Below are positions 6,886 to 17,650 of a DNA stretch of 24,188 nucleotides, one piece after another. The DNA is from DASTPP01 sp035762175 (GTDB lineage: Bacteria; Myxococcota_A; Polyangia; Polyangiales; Polyangiaceae), in contig DASTPP010000381.1 in the NCBI GenBank assembly GCA_035762175.1, positions 1 through 24,188 of the forward strand, in the 5' to 3' direction. The notes beneath the pieces were generated by a model. It did not search any database. It had not been told where the DNA came from and worked only from the letters and a program-made list of their open reading frames with translations. Position 1 is the stretch's first letter. The number at the start of each line of letters is the position of its first letter. A program made the translations under genes and the position numbers.

Positions 6886-8004
6886 ATGGCCCGAATTCTC
6901 ATCGCTACGATCTCCGACGATATGCACGCCGCCGCCGTGGCGCACGTGCTCGAACGCATGGGGCACGAGCCCGTGCGGTGGGTCTGCGCCGACTTTCCGC
7001 AGCGGGGCACGATCTCGCTGTCGCCCCACGACCCCGAGGGCGCCTCGCCCCGCGTGGCCGACGCGCGCGGCGAGCTGCCGGCGGCGCCGGCCGACGTCTT
7101 CTGGAACCGCCGCCCCTCGCTGCCGGTCATCGGCCCGGGCGTGCTGCCCGAAGGCGACCGGCGCTTCGCCCTGCGCGAGTCGGCCATCTTGCTGACGGGC
7201 GCGATCGACCTGCTCTCGCAGGGCGGCTTCGCGGTCAACGGGCCGCGTGAGGCGGCGCGCGCCGAGAACAAGGTGGTGCAGCTCTCGGTCGCGCGCGCGC
7301 TGGGCTTCGCGCTGCCCGACACGCTCATCTCGAACGAGCCCGAGCGCATTCGCCGGTTCGTGCGCGAGCGGGCCGACGTCGGCGCCATCTACAAGCCGTT
7401 CCGGCCCGCGACGTGGGAGTCGGCGGACCGCCTCGCCATGCTCTACACGGCGAAGGTCGACGAGGCCTCGCTGCCCGACGACGACCTCTTGCGCCTCGGG
7501 CCGGGCATCTTCCAGGCGTACGTGCCCAAGGCCTACGAGCTGCGGGTGACCTGCATGGGCGACGAGGTGCTGGCCGCGCGGCTCGACTCGCAGGCCACGC
7601 GCGACGGCAAGGTCGACTGGCGCATCGCGCACGTGCACGACCTCGCGGTGCGGCCCGTCGAGCTGCCGCCGGCGGTCGCGCGGCGCTGCCTCGAGCTGCT
7701 GCGCCGCCTCGGGCTGGTGTTCGGGTGCATCGACCTCATCGTCACGCCCGAGGGCGAGTACGTGTTCCTCGAGGTGAACCAGATGGGCCAGTTTCTGTGG
7801 GTCGAGATCGCCTGCCCCGCGATGCCGATGTTGCAGACGTTCTGCGAATTCCTCGTCCGCCGCGACCCGCACTTCCGGCGCGCGCCGGGCGCGCCCGTCG
7901 TCCACACGTTCGCCGGGGTGCGCGCCGCCGCGTCGGCGACGCTCGAGGCCGAGCGCGGCCGGCACGCGCGCCCCGAGCAAGAGTCGCACGTCATGCCGGA
8001 GTGA
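6886..8004 (+). CDS. ATP-grasp peptide ligase, MvdC/MvdD (graspetide synthetase) type
   Basis: 372-aa ATP-grasp enzyme expected to phosphorylate Asp/Glu side chains of the precursor core and join them to Thr/Ser hydroxyls or Lys amines. The N-terminal pre-ATP-grasp domain (1-120) carries VFWNRRPS (71-78), the W-x-R-R element typical of this family. ATP-binding features are NK at 128-129, YKPF with Lys170, and the ELRV strand at 218-221. Metal ligands are Asp283 (CIDLIV) and Glu296/Asn298 in LEVNQMGQFLWVE, the counterpart of the family's E-x-N-P-N-G-Q-W motif with Pro-Asn replaced by Gln-Met. The downstream ends RDPHF are tryptic-like arginine-rich tails. ATG 6886 has no clear ribosome binding site, so expression may depend on its own promoter or be weak. 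Crosslink type cannot be told from sequence. Confidence 0.88.
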   Translation: MARILIATISDDMHAAAVAHVLERMGHEPVRWVCADFPQRGTISLSPHDPEGASPRVADARGELPAAPADVFWNRRPSLPVIGPGVLPEGDRRFALRESAILLTGAIDLLSQGGFAVNGPREAARAENKVVQLSVARALGFALPDTLISNEPERIRRFVRERADVGAIYKPFRPATWESADRLAMLYTAKVDEASLPDDDLLRLGPGIFQAYVPKAYELRVTCMGDEVLAARLDSQATRDGKVDWRIAHVHDLAVRPVELPPAVARRCLELLRRLGLVFGCIDLIVTPEGEYVFLEVNQMGQFLWVEIACPAMPMLQTFCEFLVRRDPHFRRAPGAPVVHTFAGVRAAASATLEAERGRHARPEQESHVMPE

Positions 8005-8102
8005 GAGGGGGGCGGCCGCGCCCGGCCCCGGCCGTGCCCGCGCGCGGGGCGGCGGGGGGCGCGGCGGCGGCCGGGCGGTCGCGCGAGGCGGAGGCGAGGG
8101 CG

Positions 8103-9026
8103 ATGGTTTGGCGATGGAAGGCAGCGGGCGTCGGGGGCGCGGTCGTGGCGGCCGCGATCGCCCTGCGCGCCGGCGGGGCCGGGGGCGTCGAGCGGGCGCG
8201 CGAGGCGAGGGGGGCGCCGGCCGACGTCGTGCCGCCGCCGCCGGCGCCCGCGGCGCCCGCCGACGCGGGCCCGGCGGTGACGTTCCCGGGCGTGGTGGTG
8301 GCGCGTCGGTCGGCGCAGATCGCGGCCGGGCGCGAGGGGCGGCTCGCGGCGGTGTACGTGCGGCCCGGCGACCGGGTGCCGGCGGGCGGACGCATCGGCT
8401 CGCTCGACGCGCGGGGGGCGGGCTACGACGCGAAGGCGGCCGAGGCCGCCTGGAAGACCGCGCGGCTCGCGGCCGAGGGGGCCGCGGTCGAGGCGGCCGA
8501 GGCGGCGGCGAGCGCGCGCCGGGTGCGGGCGCTCGCGGACGAGAAGCTGGCCGCCGACGAAGATCTGTCGCGGGCGACGTATCAAGAAAGCGCGGCGAAG
8601 CTCCGGGCCGAGACGGCGGGCGCGCAGGCGGGCGAGCGGCGCGTGCGCTTCGAGCAGCTCGCCCAGGCGGCGCGCGACGCCGAGATCGTCGCGCCCTTCG
8701 AGGGCGTCGTGGCCGCGCGCTACGCCGACCCGGGCGCCGTCGTGACGGCGTCGACGCCGGTCGTGCGGCTCATCAGCGCCGACGATCGGGTCGTGCGGTT
8801 CGCCGTCGCCGAGTCCCACGCCGGGCAGGCGCGCGTCGGGCGGCCGGTGCGGGTGGCCCGCGGAGCGGGCGGGGCGGCGGTCGGGGGCGTGGTCGAGAGC
8901 GTCGCGCCCGAGATCGACCCCTCGTCGCGGACGCTGGTGGCCGAGGCGCGCCTCGACGCCGCCCCGGACGGGGGCGCGGCGCCGACGGCGGGCGAGGTGG
9001 TGCGGGTGTCGTGGGGGGCGCCGTGA
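8103..9026 (+). CDS. Periplasmic adaptor (HlyD/RND-type membrane fusion protein)
   Basis: 307-aa protein. The N-terminal hydrophobic segment (about 7-23) acts as a membrane anchor or signal, followed by a Pro/Ala-rich linker. A lipoyl half-motif (GREGRLAAVYVRPGDRVPAG, near 79-98) leads into an Ala-rich helical hairpin (about 110-185). The second lipoyl half (IVAPFEGVVAARYADPGAVV, about 197-216) and a barrel domain (VVRFAVAESHAGQARVGRPV) complete the usual adaptor order. Such proteins bridge an inner-membrane transporter to the outer membrane. It begins 98 bases after the ligase with purine-rich GGAGGCGAGGG upstream, and ends 13 bases before the next adaptor. The cluster thus has two adaptors for one exporter. 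Confidence 0.85.
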   Translation: MVWRWKAAGVGGAVVAAAIALRAGGAGGVERAREARGAPADVVPPPPAPAAPADAGPAVTFPGVVVARRSAQIAAGREGRLAAVYVRPGDRVPAGGRIGSLDARGAGYDAKAAEAAWKTARLAAEGAAVEAAEAAASARRVRALADEKLAADEDLSRATYQESAAKLRAETAGAQAGERRVRFEQLAQAARDAEIVAPFEGVVAARYADPGAVVTASTPVVRLISADDRVVRFAVAESHAGQARVGRPVRVARGAGGAAVGGVVESVAPEIDPSSRTLVAEARLDAAPDGGAAPTAGEVVRVSWGAP

Positions 9027-9039
9027 GGGGCGGGTGGCC

Positions 9040-9974
9040 ATGAGCGTGACGAAGATTTATCGGGCGGCGGCGCTCGCGCACGCCGACGTGCGGCGCCGCG
9101 AAGAGAATGTCTTGCGGCTGTCGCCCGCCTGGACGCGCTGGGCCTACTGGGTGGTCGTCGCGGCGCTCGGGGCCGCGGCGGCGTTCGGCCTGCTCGCGAC
9201 GGTCTACGAGTACGCCGGCGGCCCGGCGGTGGTCTGGGCGAGCGGGCGCGAGGACGTGACGTCGGCCGTCGCGGGCACGATCGCCTCGGTCGAGGTGCAG
9301 CCGGGCCAGCACGTCGACGCCGGGCAGGTGCTGGTGCGGCTGCACGCCGGGCGCGAGCGCGCCGAGCTCGAGGGGGCCGAGCGCGAGTTCGAGGCCGAGC
9401 TCGTCAAGACGCTGCGCGACCCGGCCGACGGGGCGGCGCGCCAGGCGCTCGCGGCGCTCCGGGCGAAGCGCGACCTGGCCGCGGCGCGGCTCGCCGAGCT
9501 GTCGCTGCGGGCGCCGCGGGCCGGGGTGGTGGGCGATCTGCGCCTGCGCCCGGGCCAGCCGCTCGCGGCCGGCGACGCCGCGCTGACGCTCACGTTCGAC
9601 GACGCCCGTTGCGCGGTGGTCGCGGTGTTGCCCGGGCAGCACCGCCCCCACCTGCGGCCCGGGCTGCCGCTGCGGTTCGAGGTGGCGGGCTACCGCCGCG
9701 CGCACCGCGACCTCGCGATCGACGCGGTCGAGGGGCAGGTCGTCGGGCCGGCCGAGGTGCGGCGGGCGCTCGGGCAGAGCGTCGCCGACACGATCAAGGT
9801 CGAGGGCCCGGTCAACCTCGTGCGGGCGGCGCTGCCCTCGTGCGACTTCGAGGCCGACGGCGAGAGGCTGCCCCTCTACCACGGCATGGGGGGCCGCGCC
9901 GAGGCGAGGGTCAGGCCCGAGCGCGCCGTCTTTGCCTTCGCGCCGGCGCTGCGGGCGGTCTTCGGGGGCGGGCC

Positions 9975-9978
<4 letters not shown>
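9040..9978 (+). CDS. HlyD-family membrane fusion protein of a C39 exporter
   Basis: 312-aa protein with a cytoplasmic N-terminus, one transmembrane helix (about 35-57, WAYWVVVAALGAAAAFGLLA) and a periplasmic part. The lipoyl motif is split: AGTIASVEVQPGQHVDAGQV (about 84-103) and LRAPRAGVVGDLRLRPGQPL (about 156-175), separated by a short charged hairpin (105-153). The C-terminal barrel contains VVAVLPGQHRPHLRPGLPL. This layout fits adaptors that pair with peptidase-containing ABC transporters. ATG 9040 is chosen over in-frame GTG 9034 because GAGGGG is well placed at 9025-9030. Its stop overlaps the transporter start by four bases (GTGA), which indicates translational coupling. Confidence 0.85.
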
Positions 9979-12197
<2,219 letters not shown>

Positions 12198-12215
12198 GCC
12201 CCGCCATGTGCGCGA

Positions 12216-12238
12216 TCGCCTCGCCGAGGGCGAGGCGA
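12216..12238 (+). terminator. 10-bp hairpin closing the RiPP operon
   Basis: The arms 12216-12225 (TCGCCTCGCC) and 12229-12238 pair perfectly with a GAG loop, 18 bases after the transporter stop. There is no T tract. Its position and symmetry suggest the 3' end of the operon transcript. Confidence 0.55.
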
Positions 12239-12272
12239 GACCCAGGAGGGCCGCCGACCGCGAGCTTGGCCG

Positions 12273-12416
12273 TTGCCTCGCCAAGGACGGCCGAACGTCT
12301 TGATCGCCGAGGCCTTGGGCGTCACCGAAGCGGCCGCCAGCCAGTGGCTGACGCGCGCGGCGCGCGACGGCCTGCAGGCGCTGCGCTCGCGGTCGCGACG
12401 GCCGCCGTGCCGCCAT
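12273..12416 (+). pseudogene. Fragment of an IS630-like transposase (helix-turn-helix part)
   Basis: The translation includes IAEALGVTEAAASQWLTRA followed by a short RDGLQALRSR-type linker. This is the usual N-terminal helix-turn-helix and GL-x-x-LR-S-R transition of IS630-type transposases. No DDE catalytic domain follows; the frame runs into unrelated sequence and then the next gene. It is a short remnant marking a former insertion at the end of the graspetide operon. A different small HTH protein cannot be fully excluded. Confidence 0.55.
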
Positions 12417-12578
12417 GACCTCGACGCTGCTTCCGCTCGCCCCTCGGGCCGTGGGGGCCAATCGTGACTTCTGGCCCATTGCCCGGCCCGCTCGGGGGGG
12501 GTACCCCATCGAGCATGACCGAGAGCCGCTTCACGCCCCCCCTCGCACGCGCCGCGCCCTCGGGCGCGCCCTGACGCC

Positions 12579-13037
12579 GTGCCGACCTTCACGCTTCGCA
12601 TCAACGGCGCCGACCGCGAGGTGACCGCGAGCGACGAGATGCCCCTGCTCTGGGTGCTGCGCGATCGGCTCGGGCTGACGGGCACCAAGTACGGCTGCGG
12701 CATGGCCCTCTGCGGGGCGTGCACGGTGCTCGTCGGCGACGAGCCCGTCCGGTCGTGCGTCGCGCCCGCGTCTTCGCTGCGCGGCCAGGCGATCACGACG
12801 ATCGAGGGCCTGTCGCCCGACCGATCGCACCCGGTGCAGCGGGCGTGGGCGGCCGAAGACGTGCCGCAGTGCGGCTATTGCCAGTCGGGCCAGATCATGA
12901 GCGCGGTGGCCCTGTTGCGGAGGGTGCCGCGCCCGAGCGACGCCGACATCGACACGGCCATGGCCGGCAACCTCTGCCGGTGCGGCACGTACGGCCGAAT
13001 TCGCAAGGCGATCGTACGGGCGAGCGGGCGGCCGTGA
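12579..13037 (+). CDS. (2Fe-2S) subunit of a molybdenum hydroxylase (IorA/CoxS type)
   Basis: 152-aa small subunit that passes electrons from a molybdenum cofactor. The plant-ferredoxin-type cluster is bound by Cys40, Cys45, Cys48 and Cys60 (YGCGMALCGACTV, then SC). The second cluster is bound by Cys98, Cys101, Cys133 and Cys135 (QCGYCQSGQI and NLCRCGTY). Length and motifs are complete for the family. The start is GTG 12579; the stop overlaps the next gene's GTG by three bases. Isoquinoline 1-oxidoreductase and membrane-linked aldehyde oxidoreductases use just this two-gene set without an FAD subunit. Confidence 0.92.
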   Translation: MPTFTLRINGADREVTASDEMPLLWVLRDRLGLTGTKYGCGMALCGACTVLVGDEPVRSCVAPASSLRGQAITTIEGLSPDRSHPVQRAWAAEDVPQCGYCQSGQIMSAVALLRRVPRPSDADIDTAMAGNLCRCGTYGRIRKAIVRASGRP

Positions 13038-15145
13038 GCGACCTGCGCCGGCGCTCGTTCTTGGTCGTCGCCGCGTCGGCGGCGGGCGCGCTTCTCTGGG
13101 CCCGGGCCCGGGGGCGCCTCGGCGGCGGCATGCGCGCCGGGCGCGAGCTCCACCCGCTCGTCTCGATCGCGAGCGACGGGGCCGTCACCGTCGTGGTGGC
13201 GCGCACCGAGATGGGGCAGGGGGTGACGACGGCGCTGCCGATGTTGCTGGCCGAAGAGCTCGACGTCGACTGGGCGCGCGTGGCGGTCGAACACGAGCGC
13301 TTCGACCCGCGGCACGGCGGGCAGAAGACGACCGCGAGCTTCAGCGTCTACGACGGCTGGGATCGCTACCGCAAGGCCGGCGCGACGGCGCGCGCGCTGC
13401 TCGTCGGGGCCGCGGCCGCGCGCTGGGGCGTGCCGGCCGAGCGGCTGCGCACCGAGGCCGGCTTCGTGCTCGGCGAGGGGGGGCGGCGCGCGAGCTACGG
13501 CGATCTCGTCGACGAGGCCGCCGCGCTGCCCGCCCCGGCCGACGTCGCGCCCGACGACCGCCGTCCGCCCCGCGTCGTCGGCCGGCCGCTGCCGCGCCTC
13601 GACACGGCGTCGAAGATCGACGGCAGCGCGAGGTTCGGCCTCGACGTGCGGGTCGACGGCATGCTGATCGCGTGCGTCGCCCGGGCGCCGAGGGCCGGCG
13701 CCGTCGCGGCGCGCTACGACGCCGAGGCGGCGAAGCGGGTCGAGGGCGTGCGGCACGTGGCGCCGATCACGTCGGGCGTCGCCGTGCTCGCCGACGACAC
13801 CTGGGCGGCCCGGCGGGGCGTCGAGGCGCTCGGCGTCGTGTGGGAGGGCGGCGCGAGGGGGGGCTCGGCCGAGCACGCCGCCCGGCTCGCGAGCGAGCTC
13901 GGGCTGCCGCCGAAGGTCGTGGCGAGCCGTGGCGACGTCGACGCCGCGCTCTCGGCCGGGGGGCGCCGTCTCGCCGCGACGTACTCGGTGCCCTTCGTGC
14001 CGCACGCGACGATGGAGCCGGTCAACGCGACCGCGCACGTCGAGCGCGGCCGTTGCACCATCTGGGCCCCGACCCAAGACCCGGGGCGCAACCGCGCCTA
14101 CGCCGCCAAGCTGCTCGGCGTGCCCGAAGGGGCGGTCGAGGTCCGCCGGACGCTGGCCGGCGGGGGGTTCGGCCGCAAAAGCTGCCAGGACTTCATTCAC
14201 GACGCGGTCGAGGCGTCGCGCGCGGTCGGCCGCCCGGTGCAGGTCGTCTACACGCGCGAAGACGACCTGCGCCACGACTACTTCCGGCCGGCCTTCGCGC
14301 ACCGGCTCGAGGGCGCCGTCGCGGGCGGCAAGATCGTCGCCTGGGACCACCGCCTCGTGGGCCCCTCGGTGCTCGCGAGCTGGTCTCCCGAGGGGGCGCC
14401 GGCGCCCGGCGAGATCGACCCGGTCTCGATCGCCGGCGCCGAAGAGCTGCCCTACGACGTGCCGAACTTTCGCGCGGGCGCGCGCATGGTCGACCTCGGC
14501 GTTCGCGTCGGCATCTGGCGCTCGATCGCGCACTCGTACACCTGCTTCGCCAACGAGTCGTTCTTCGACGAGCTCGCCGCCCTCGCGGAGAAAGACCCGC
14601 TCGAGTGGCGGCTCGCGCACCTCACCGCCCCTCGCCCGAGGCGCGTGCTCGAGCTCGTCGCCGAGAAGGCCGGCTGGCAGCGTCGCTCGGGCCGCCCGCT
14701 CGGCGTCGCCCTCGAGGTCGAGGCAGACGAAAGCTACTCGGTCCAGGTCGCCCACGTCGTCGAGCTCGAGCCGGGGGCCGACGGCTCGTTCGCGATCGCG
14801 CGCATCGTCGTCGCCGTCGACGCCGGCCGCATCGTCAACCCGAACATCGCGGCGGCCCAGATCGAAGGCGGCGCGGTGTGGGCCCTCTCGGCGCTGTTTC
14901 ATGAGATCACGTTCGCCGACGGGGCCGCCGTGCAAAGCAACTTTCACGACGCCCCCGTCCTGCGAATGCCCCAGACGCCGCGCGTCGAAGTTCACTTCGT
15001 CGACTCGACCGCGCGCCCGTCGGGGCTGGGCGAGAAGGGCGTGCCGTCGCTGGGCCCGGCGCTCGCGAACGCGCTCGCGGCGGCGACCGGGCGCCGGGTC
15101 CGCGCGCTGCCCATTCGCCCGGCCGACCTGCGGCAGACCACCTGA
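13034..15145 (+). CDS. Molybdopterin-binding subunit of xanthine dehydrogenase family (IorB type), Tat-exported
   Basis: 703-aa large subunit. It begins with a twin-arginine signal (LRRRSFLVVAASAAGALL, about 4-21), so it folds with its cofactor before export. Motifs of the family include RTEMGQGVTTALPMLLAEEL (about 57-76), PHATMEPVNATA, GGGFGRK and the C-terminal GLGEKG, where Glu667 is the expected catalytic base next to molybdenum. The partner 2Fe-2S protein has no signal of its own, so it is probably carried across by hitchhiking, as in related complexes. No FAD subunit or c-type cytochrome gene is adjacent, so the electron acceptor is unknown. The substrate (aldehyde or N-heterocycle) cannot be told from sequence. 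Confidence 0.9.
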   Translation: MSDLRRRSFLVVAASAAGALLWARARGRLGGGMRAGRELHPLVSIASDGAVTVVVARTEMGQGVTTALPMLLAEELDVDWARVAVEHERFDPRHGGQKTTASFSVYDGWDRYRKAGATARALLVGAAAARWGVPAERLRTEAGFVLGEGGRRASYGDLVDEAAALPAPADVAPDDRRPPRVVGRPLPRLDTASKIDGSARFGLDVRVDGMLIACVARAPRAGAVAARYDAEAAKRVEGVRHVAPITSGVAVLADDTWAARRGVEALGVVWEGGARGGSAEHAARLASELGLPPKVVASRGDVDAALSAGGRRLAATYSVPFVPHATMEPVNATAHVERGRCTIWAPTQDPGRNRAYAAKLLGVPEGAVEVRRTLAGGGFGRKSCQDFIHDAVEASRAVGRPVQVVYTREDDLRHDYFRPAFAHRLEGAVAGGKIVAWDHRLVGPSVLASWSPEGAPAPGEIDPVSIAGAEELPYDVPNFRAGARMVDLGVRVGIWRSIAHSYTCFANESFFDELAALAEKDPLEWRLAHLTAPRPRRVLELVAEKAGWQRRSGRPLGVALEVEADESYSVQVAHVVELEPGADGSFAIARIVVAVDAGRIVNPNIAAAQIEGGAVWALSALFHEITFADGAAVQSNFHDAPVLRMPQTPRVEVHFVDSTARPSGLGEKGVPSLGPALANALAAATGRRVRALPIRPADLRQTT

Positions 15146-15183
15146 ACGATCGCCTCGAGCGGTCGCCCACTCGGGGCGGGCGA

Positions 15184-15441
15184 AGGGCCGTCGTCGCGAC
15201 GATGCGGGTACGAGACGGGGCCCTCACGTACACGGTCAGCCGTGGCGGCAAGGGCATGCTCGTCGACTCGGGGCTGGGCCTCGACCTCGAGGGGCTCGGG
15301 CCCCTCGGCCTCGGCGTATAGATCGTCGCCGTCGAGCGCCGCTCTGAAGACCAAACGTGGAACCCCGTGTGGGGCGCCAGCTCGGAGATCCGCGAGCGCT
15401 ACGACGAGATGGTCGTCCGCCTCGAACGCGGCGCGCTGAGC
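15184..15441 (+). pseudogene. Remnant of a GH97 glycoside hydrolase (N-terminal domain) with in-frame stop
   Basis: One reading frame encodes MRVRDGALTYTVSRGGKGM, then SGLGLDLEG, a TAG stop at 15319-15321, then in the same frame SEDQTWNPVWGASSEIRERY and DEMVVRLER. These match the N-terminal beta-domain of GH97 alpha-glucosidases/galactosidases (Y-x-V-x-x-x-G-K; S-x-L-G-L; ETW-x-P-V-WGE; I-R-x-x-Y-N-E-L). The sequence degenerates after about 15441, and the catalytic barrel is missing. This is a nonsense-mutated, truncated fragment with no signal peptide left. It lies 38 bases after the molybdenum hydroxylase. Confidence 0.7.
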
Positions 15442-15686
15442 CGGGCGCCGCCCGCCGCCGCGGGGCGCGTGAAGGCGAGCGCACCGAGCAGCGCGAGGGC
15501 CGGAGGCTGGAGGGTGCGAAGGGTGCTCGTGGCGAGGCGCATGGCCCATTGGGCGGCTCGCGCGGGGCTCCCGCAAGCTCGCGCGCTGGCCCTCGGTGCG
15601 CCGGAGCTTGCACGATCTGCGAACCAGGTTCTCTACATTCTCCACTTACGCCGGGCGGGCCCAGGCGCTACGCATGGGGGCGGGCA

Positions 15687-15824
15687 ATGACCTTTGCCCT
15701 CGACGAGGTACCCATGGCACCCGAATTCCTAACGAACCGACCTCCGTACCACGTTCGGCCGACGGCGCCGGCCAAGCCCGCCGCCGTCGAGGCGCGCCCG
15801 GGCGCGCGAGGGGGTGCGCCGTGA
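15687..15824 (+). CDS. Small ORF overlapping the NmrA-like gene
   Basis: 45-codon frame beginning MTFALDEVPMAPEFLTNRPP and rich in Pro, Ala and Arg. The sequence upstream of ATG 15687 is GGGGGCGGGCA, a passable ribosome binding site. A second ATG is at 15714. Its stop (15822-15824) overlaps the GTG start of the NmrA-like gene by three bases (GTGA), the same coupled arrangement as elsewhere in this window. A weak promoter-like pair (TTGCAC 15608, TCTACA 15632, 18-base spacer) lies upstream. It could be a real leader or coupling peptide, or chance. No homology is recognised. Confidence 0.35.
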   Translation: MTFALDEVPMAPEFLTNRPPYHVRPTAPAKPAAVEARPGARGGAP

Positions 15825-16735
15825 CGGCGGCCGAGGGGGCGAAGCGTATCGCCGTCGTCGGCGCTTCCGGCGCGCAGGGCGCCGGCGTCGTCGGCGCGCT
15901 CAAGGCCCGCCCGGGCTTCGCCGTCCGCGCCATCACGCGCAAGCCGAGCGCATACCGCGGCCCCGCCGACGAGGTCGTCGAGGCCGACCTGACGAAGCCC
16001 GAGACTCTCGGGCGCGCGTTCGAGGGCGCCGACGGCGTCTTTGTGGTGACCAACTTCTGGGAGAAGTCCGGCGCCTCCGAGCAAGAGCAGGCCCGCGCCG
16101 CCGTGCGCGCCGCCGCCGCCGCCGGCGTCCGGCACTTCGTCTGGTCGACGCTGCCTGACGTGCACGCCATCTCGGGCGGCCGCTTCGAGGTGCCCCACTT
16201 CACGGGCAAGGCCGAGGTCGACGCCGACGTCGCGGCGGCGGGCTTCCCGGCGTACACCTTCGTCGAGGCCCCCTTCTACTTCCAGAACCTCACCGGCGCC
16301 ATGGCGCCCCAGACCCGCCCCGACGGCACCAAGGTCTGGGGCCTGCCGCTCGACCCCGCCGCCCGCTGCATCCACGTCGGCGACATCGCCGACCTCGGCA
16401 AGGTCGTCGCGGGCGCCTTCGAGCGGCCCGACCAGGTCGGCCGCGGACAGCACCTCGCGCTCGCCGCCGCCCTCACCAGCTTCGACGAGATCGTCGCCAC
16501 GCTCCGGGCGCAGGGCCACAAGGTCGGCTTCGAGCAGGTGCCCGACGAGGTCTTCGCGACGTTCTTTCCGGGCGCCGAAGAGATGGTGGCGATGTGCCGC
16601 TATTGGCAGCAGTACACATATTTCGGCCCCGACGCCGAGGCGAAGATCGCCCTCGCGCGGGCCGTCGCGACGGGGCCGTTCGTTTTGTTTGCCGATTGGG
16701 CTCGCCAAGCGATGCCCGTTGCAACCGGGGCGTAA
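15821..16735 (+). CDS. NmrA-like NAD(P)-binding protein
   Basis: 304-aa atypical short-chain dehydrogenase. The Rossmann motif GASGAQG is at 14-20 (G-x-x-G-x-x-G), and VRAITRKP follows the second strand, favouring NADP(H). Other family features are EADLTKPETLGRAFEGADGVFVVTNFWE (about 50-77), FVWSTLPDV and AGFPAYTFVEAPFYFQN. The active-site Tyr-x-x-x-Lys of true dehydrogenases is not evident, which fits NmrA/HSCARG-type redox sensors that bind dinucleotides and regulate partners. GTG 15821 starts directly before the Rossmann fold and overlaps the small upstream ORF. The target is unknown. Confidence 0.85.
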   Translation: MTAAEGAKRIAVVGASGAQGAGVVGALKARPGFAVRAITRKPSAYRGPADEVVEADLTKPETLGRAFEGADGVFVVTNFWEKSGASEQEQARAAVRAAAAAGVRHFVWSTLPDVHAISGGRFEVPHFTGKAEVDADVAAAGFPAYTFVEAPFYFQNLTGAMAPQTRPDGTKVWGLPLDPAARCIHVGDIADLGKVVAGAFERPDQVGRGQHLALAAALTSFDEIVATLRAQGHKVGFEQVPDEVFATFFPGAEEMVAMCRYWQQYTYFGPDAEAKIALARAVATGPFVLFADWARQAMPVATGA

Positions 16736-17256
16736 CAAGACAACCGAGCTGAACCGCCTCGCCGCCCGCCGCGAGCGAGATCGACCCCGGGGGCGAAGGT
16801 TCGACATCATCGACGAGGTGCCCGTGCGGGGCCTGACCCGGGCCGACTTTTTCGGCATTCGGCGGGCTTTCCGCTGACAACGGAAGAGACGGCGGCCCGG
16901 CGCCTGGGCCGACGCGAACGAGCCGGGCCGACGCGCGCGGGCGCCCGGCCGAGCCCCCGTTGAATTGCCTAAACCTCCACCGAGCCCTGCGCCATTTTTG
17001 TTGATAATGGAAGAGGCAGCCGAAGCGTCATCCGCTCGAGCACCGTCGGTGGGCGAGGGGCGGGTGGCGAGCGCGAACTTCAACCGCAACGGAAGCGCGG
17101 GCCGCCCCCACCCCGGCGTGGGAGTCCGTCAAGGGGGCGATCCGAGGCAGAGTTGCTTTTGATAATTGCGATTGCGTCGGCGTGCCCTTTGACCCCTTTT
17201 CAGATTCGTTGAACCCGCGTCTCTATATAAATAGTGTTCGCCCTCGGGCATCGGGC

Positions 17257-17268
17257 GACAATATTGTC
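17257..17268. promoter_or_regulatory. 12-bp palindrome beside an AT-rich patch
   Basis: GACAATATTGTC is a perfect palindrome. It lies about 25 bases after CTCTATATAAATAG (17221-17234), which is strikingly AT-rich for this genome. Together they resemble an operator next to a promoter, but no recognisable gene follows on either side. Confidence 0.35.
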
Positions 17269-17578
17269 ACAGTGGGGCAAAACGCGACTGCCGGGCCGCG
17301 CGCGTGGGGTCACGAGCAAGCTAGGGCAGGCACTTTATTGGCCCTGATGAAGTCCGGCGTGCCGACGACGCGTTGCGTCGTTCGTGCGACAGGCGAGCCG
17401 GTGCGGCGCTCAGGCCGTCGGCCCGAATCGTCGCAGAGGGCAGGCGCCGTCGACGTCTGGCGCGTCGGCGTCAGGCCGTCGCACCTTCTTTGCGAGCGCA
17501 ACGAATCGAACTTTCATCAAACTAAAATTCAAGACGGCGACCGTGCTTGAATTCGTCGATCCCGTCGCGGTCGACGGG

Positions 17579-17632
17579 CTAGTGCTGCGGCCCTGAAGTT
17601 TCGATCGGGTTCGAGTGGGGCCGCAGCCCTAG
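17579..17632. mobile_element. Short inverted-repeat element flanked by CTAG
   Basis: CTAG (17579-17582) and CTAG (17629-17632) flank a 46-bp segment whose ends GCTGCGGCCC (17584-17593) and GGGCCGCAGC (17618-17627) are perfect inverse copies; the outermost base pair is mismatched. It could be a tiny MITE with a 4-bp target duplication, or simply a hairpin. Confidence 0.4.
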
Positions 17633-17650
17633 AGATTGCCTGGTAAAACC

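Noticed and set aside
6594..7250. Plus-strand frame with GGRGPLAGAVPRPP repeated twice
   Set aside because: The repeat is the translation of the 42-bp tandem DNA duplication, and the frame overlaps the ATP-grasp gene out of frame.
17182..17550. 122-codon plus-strand frame
   Set aside because: No motif and no clear start signal; it spans the palindrome and AT patch that look noncoding.
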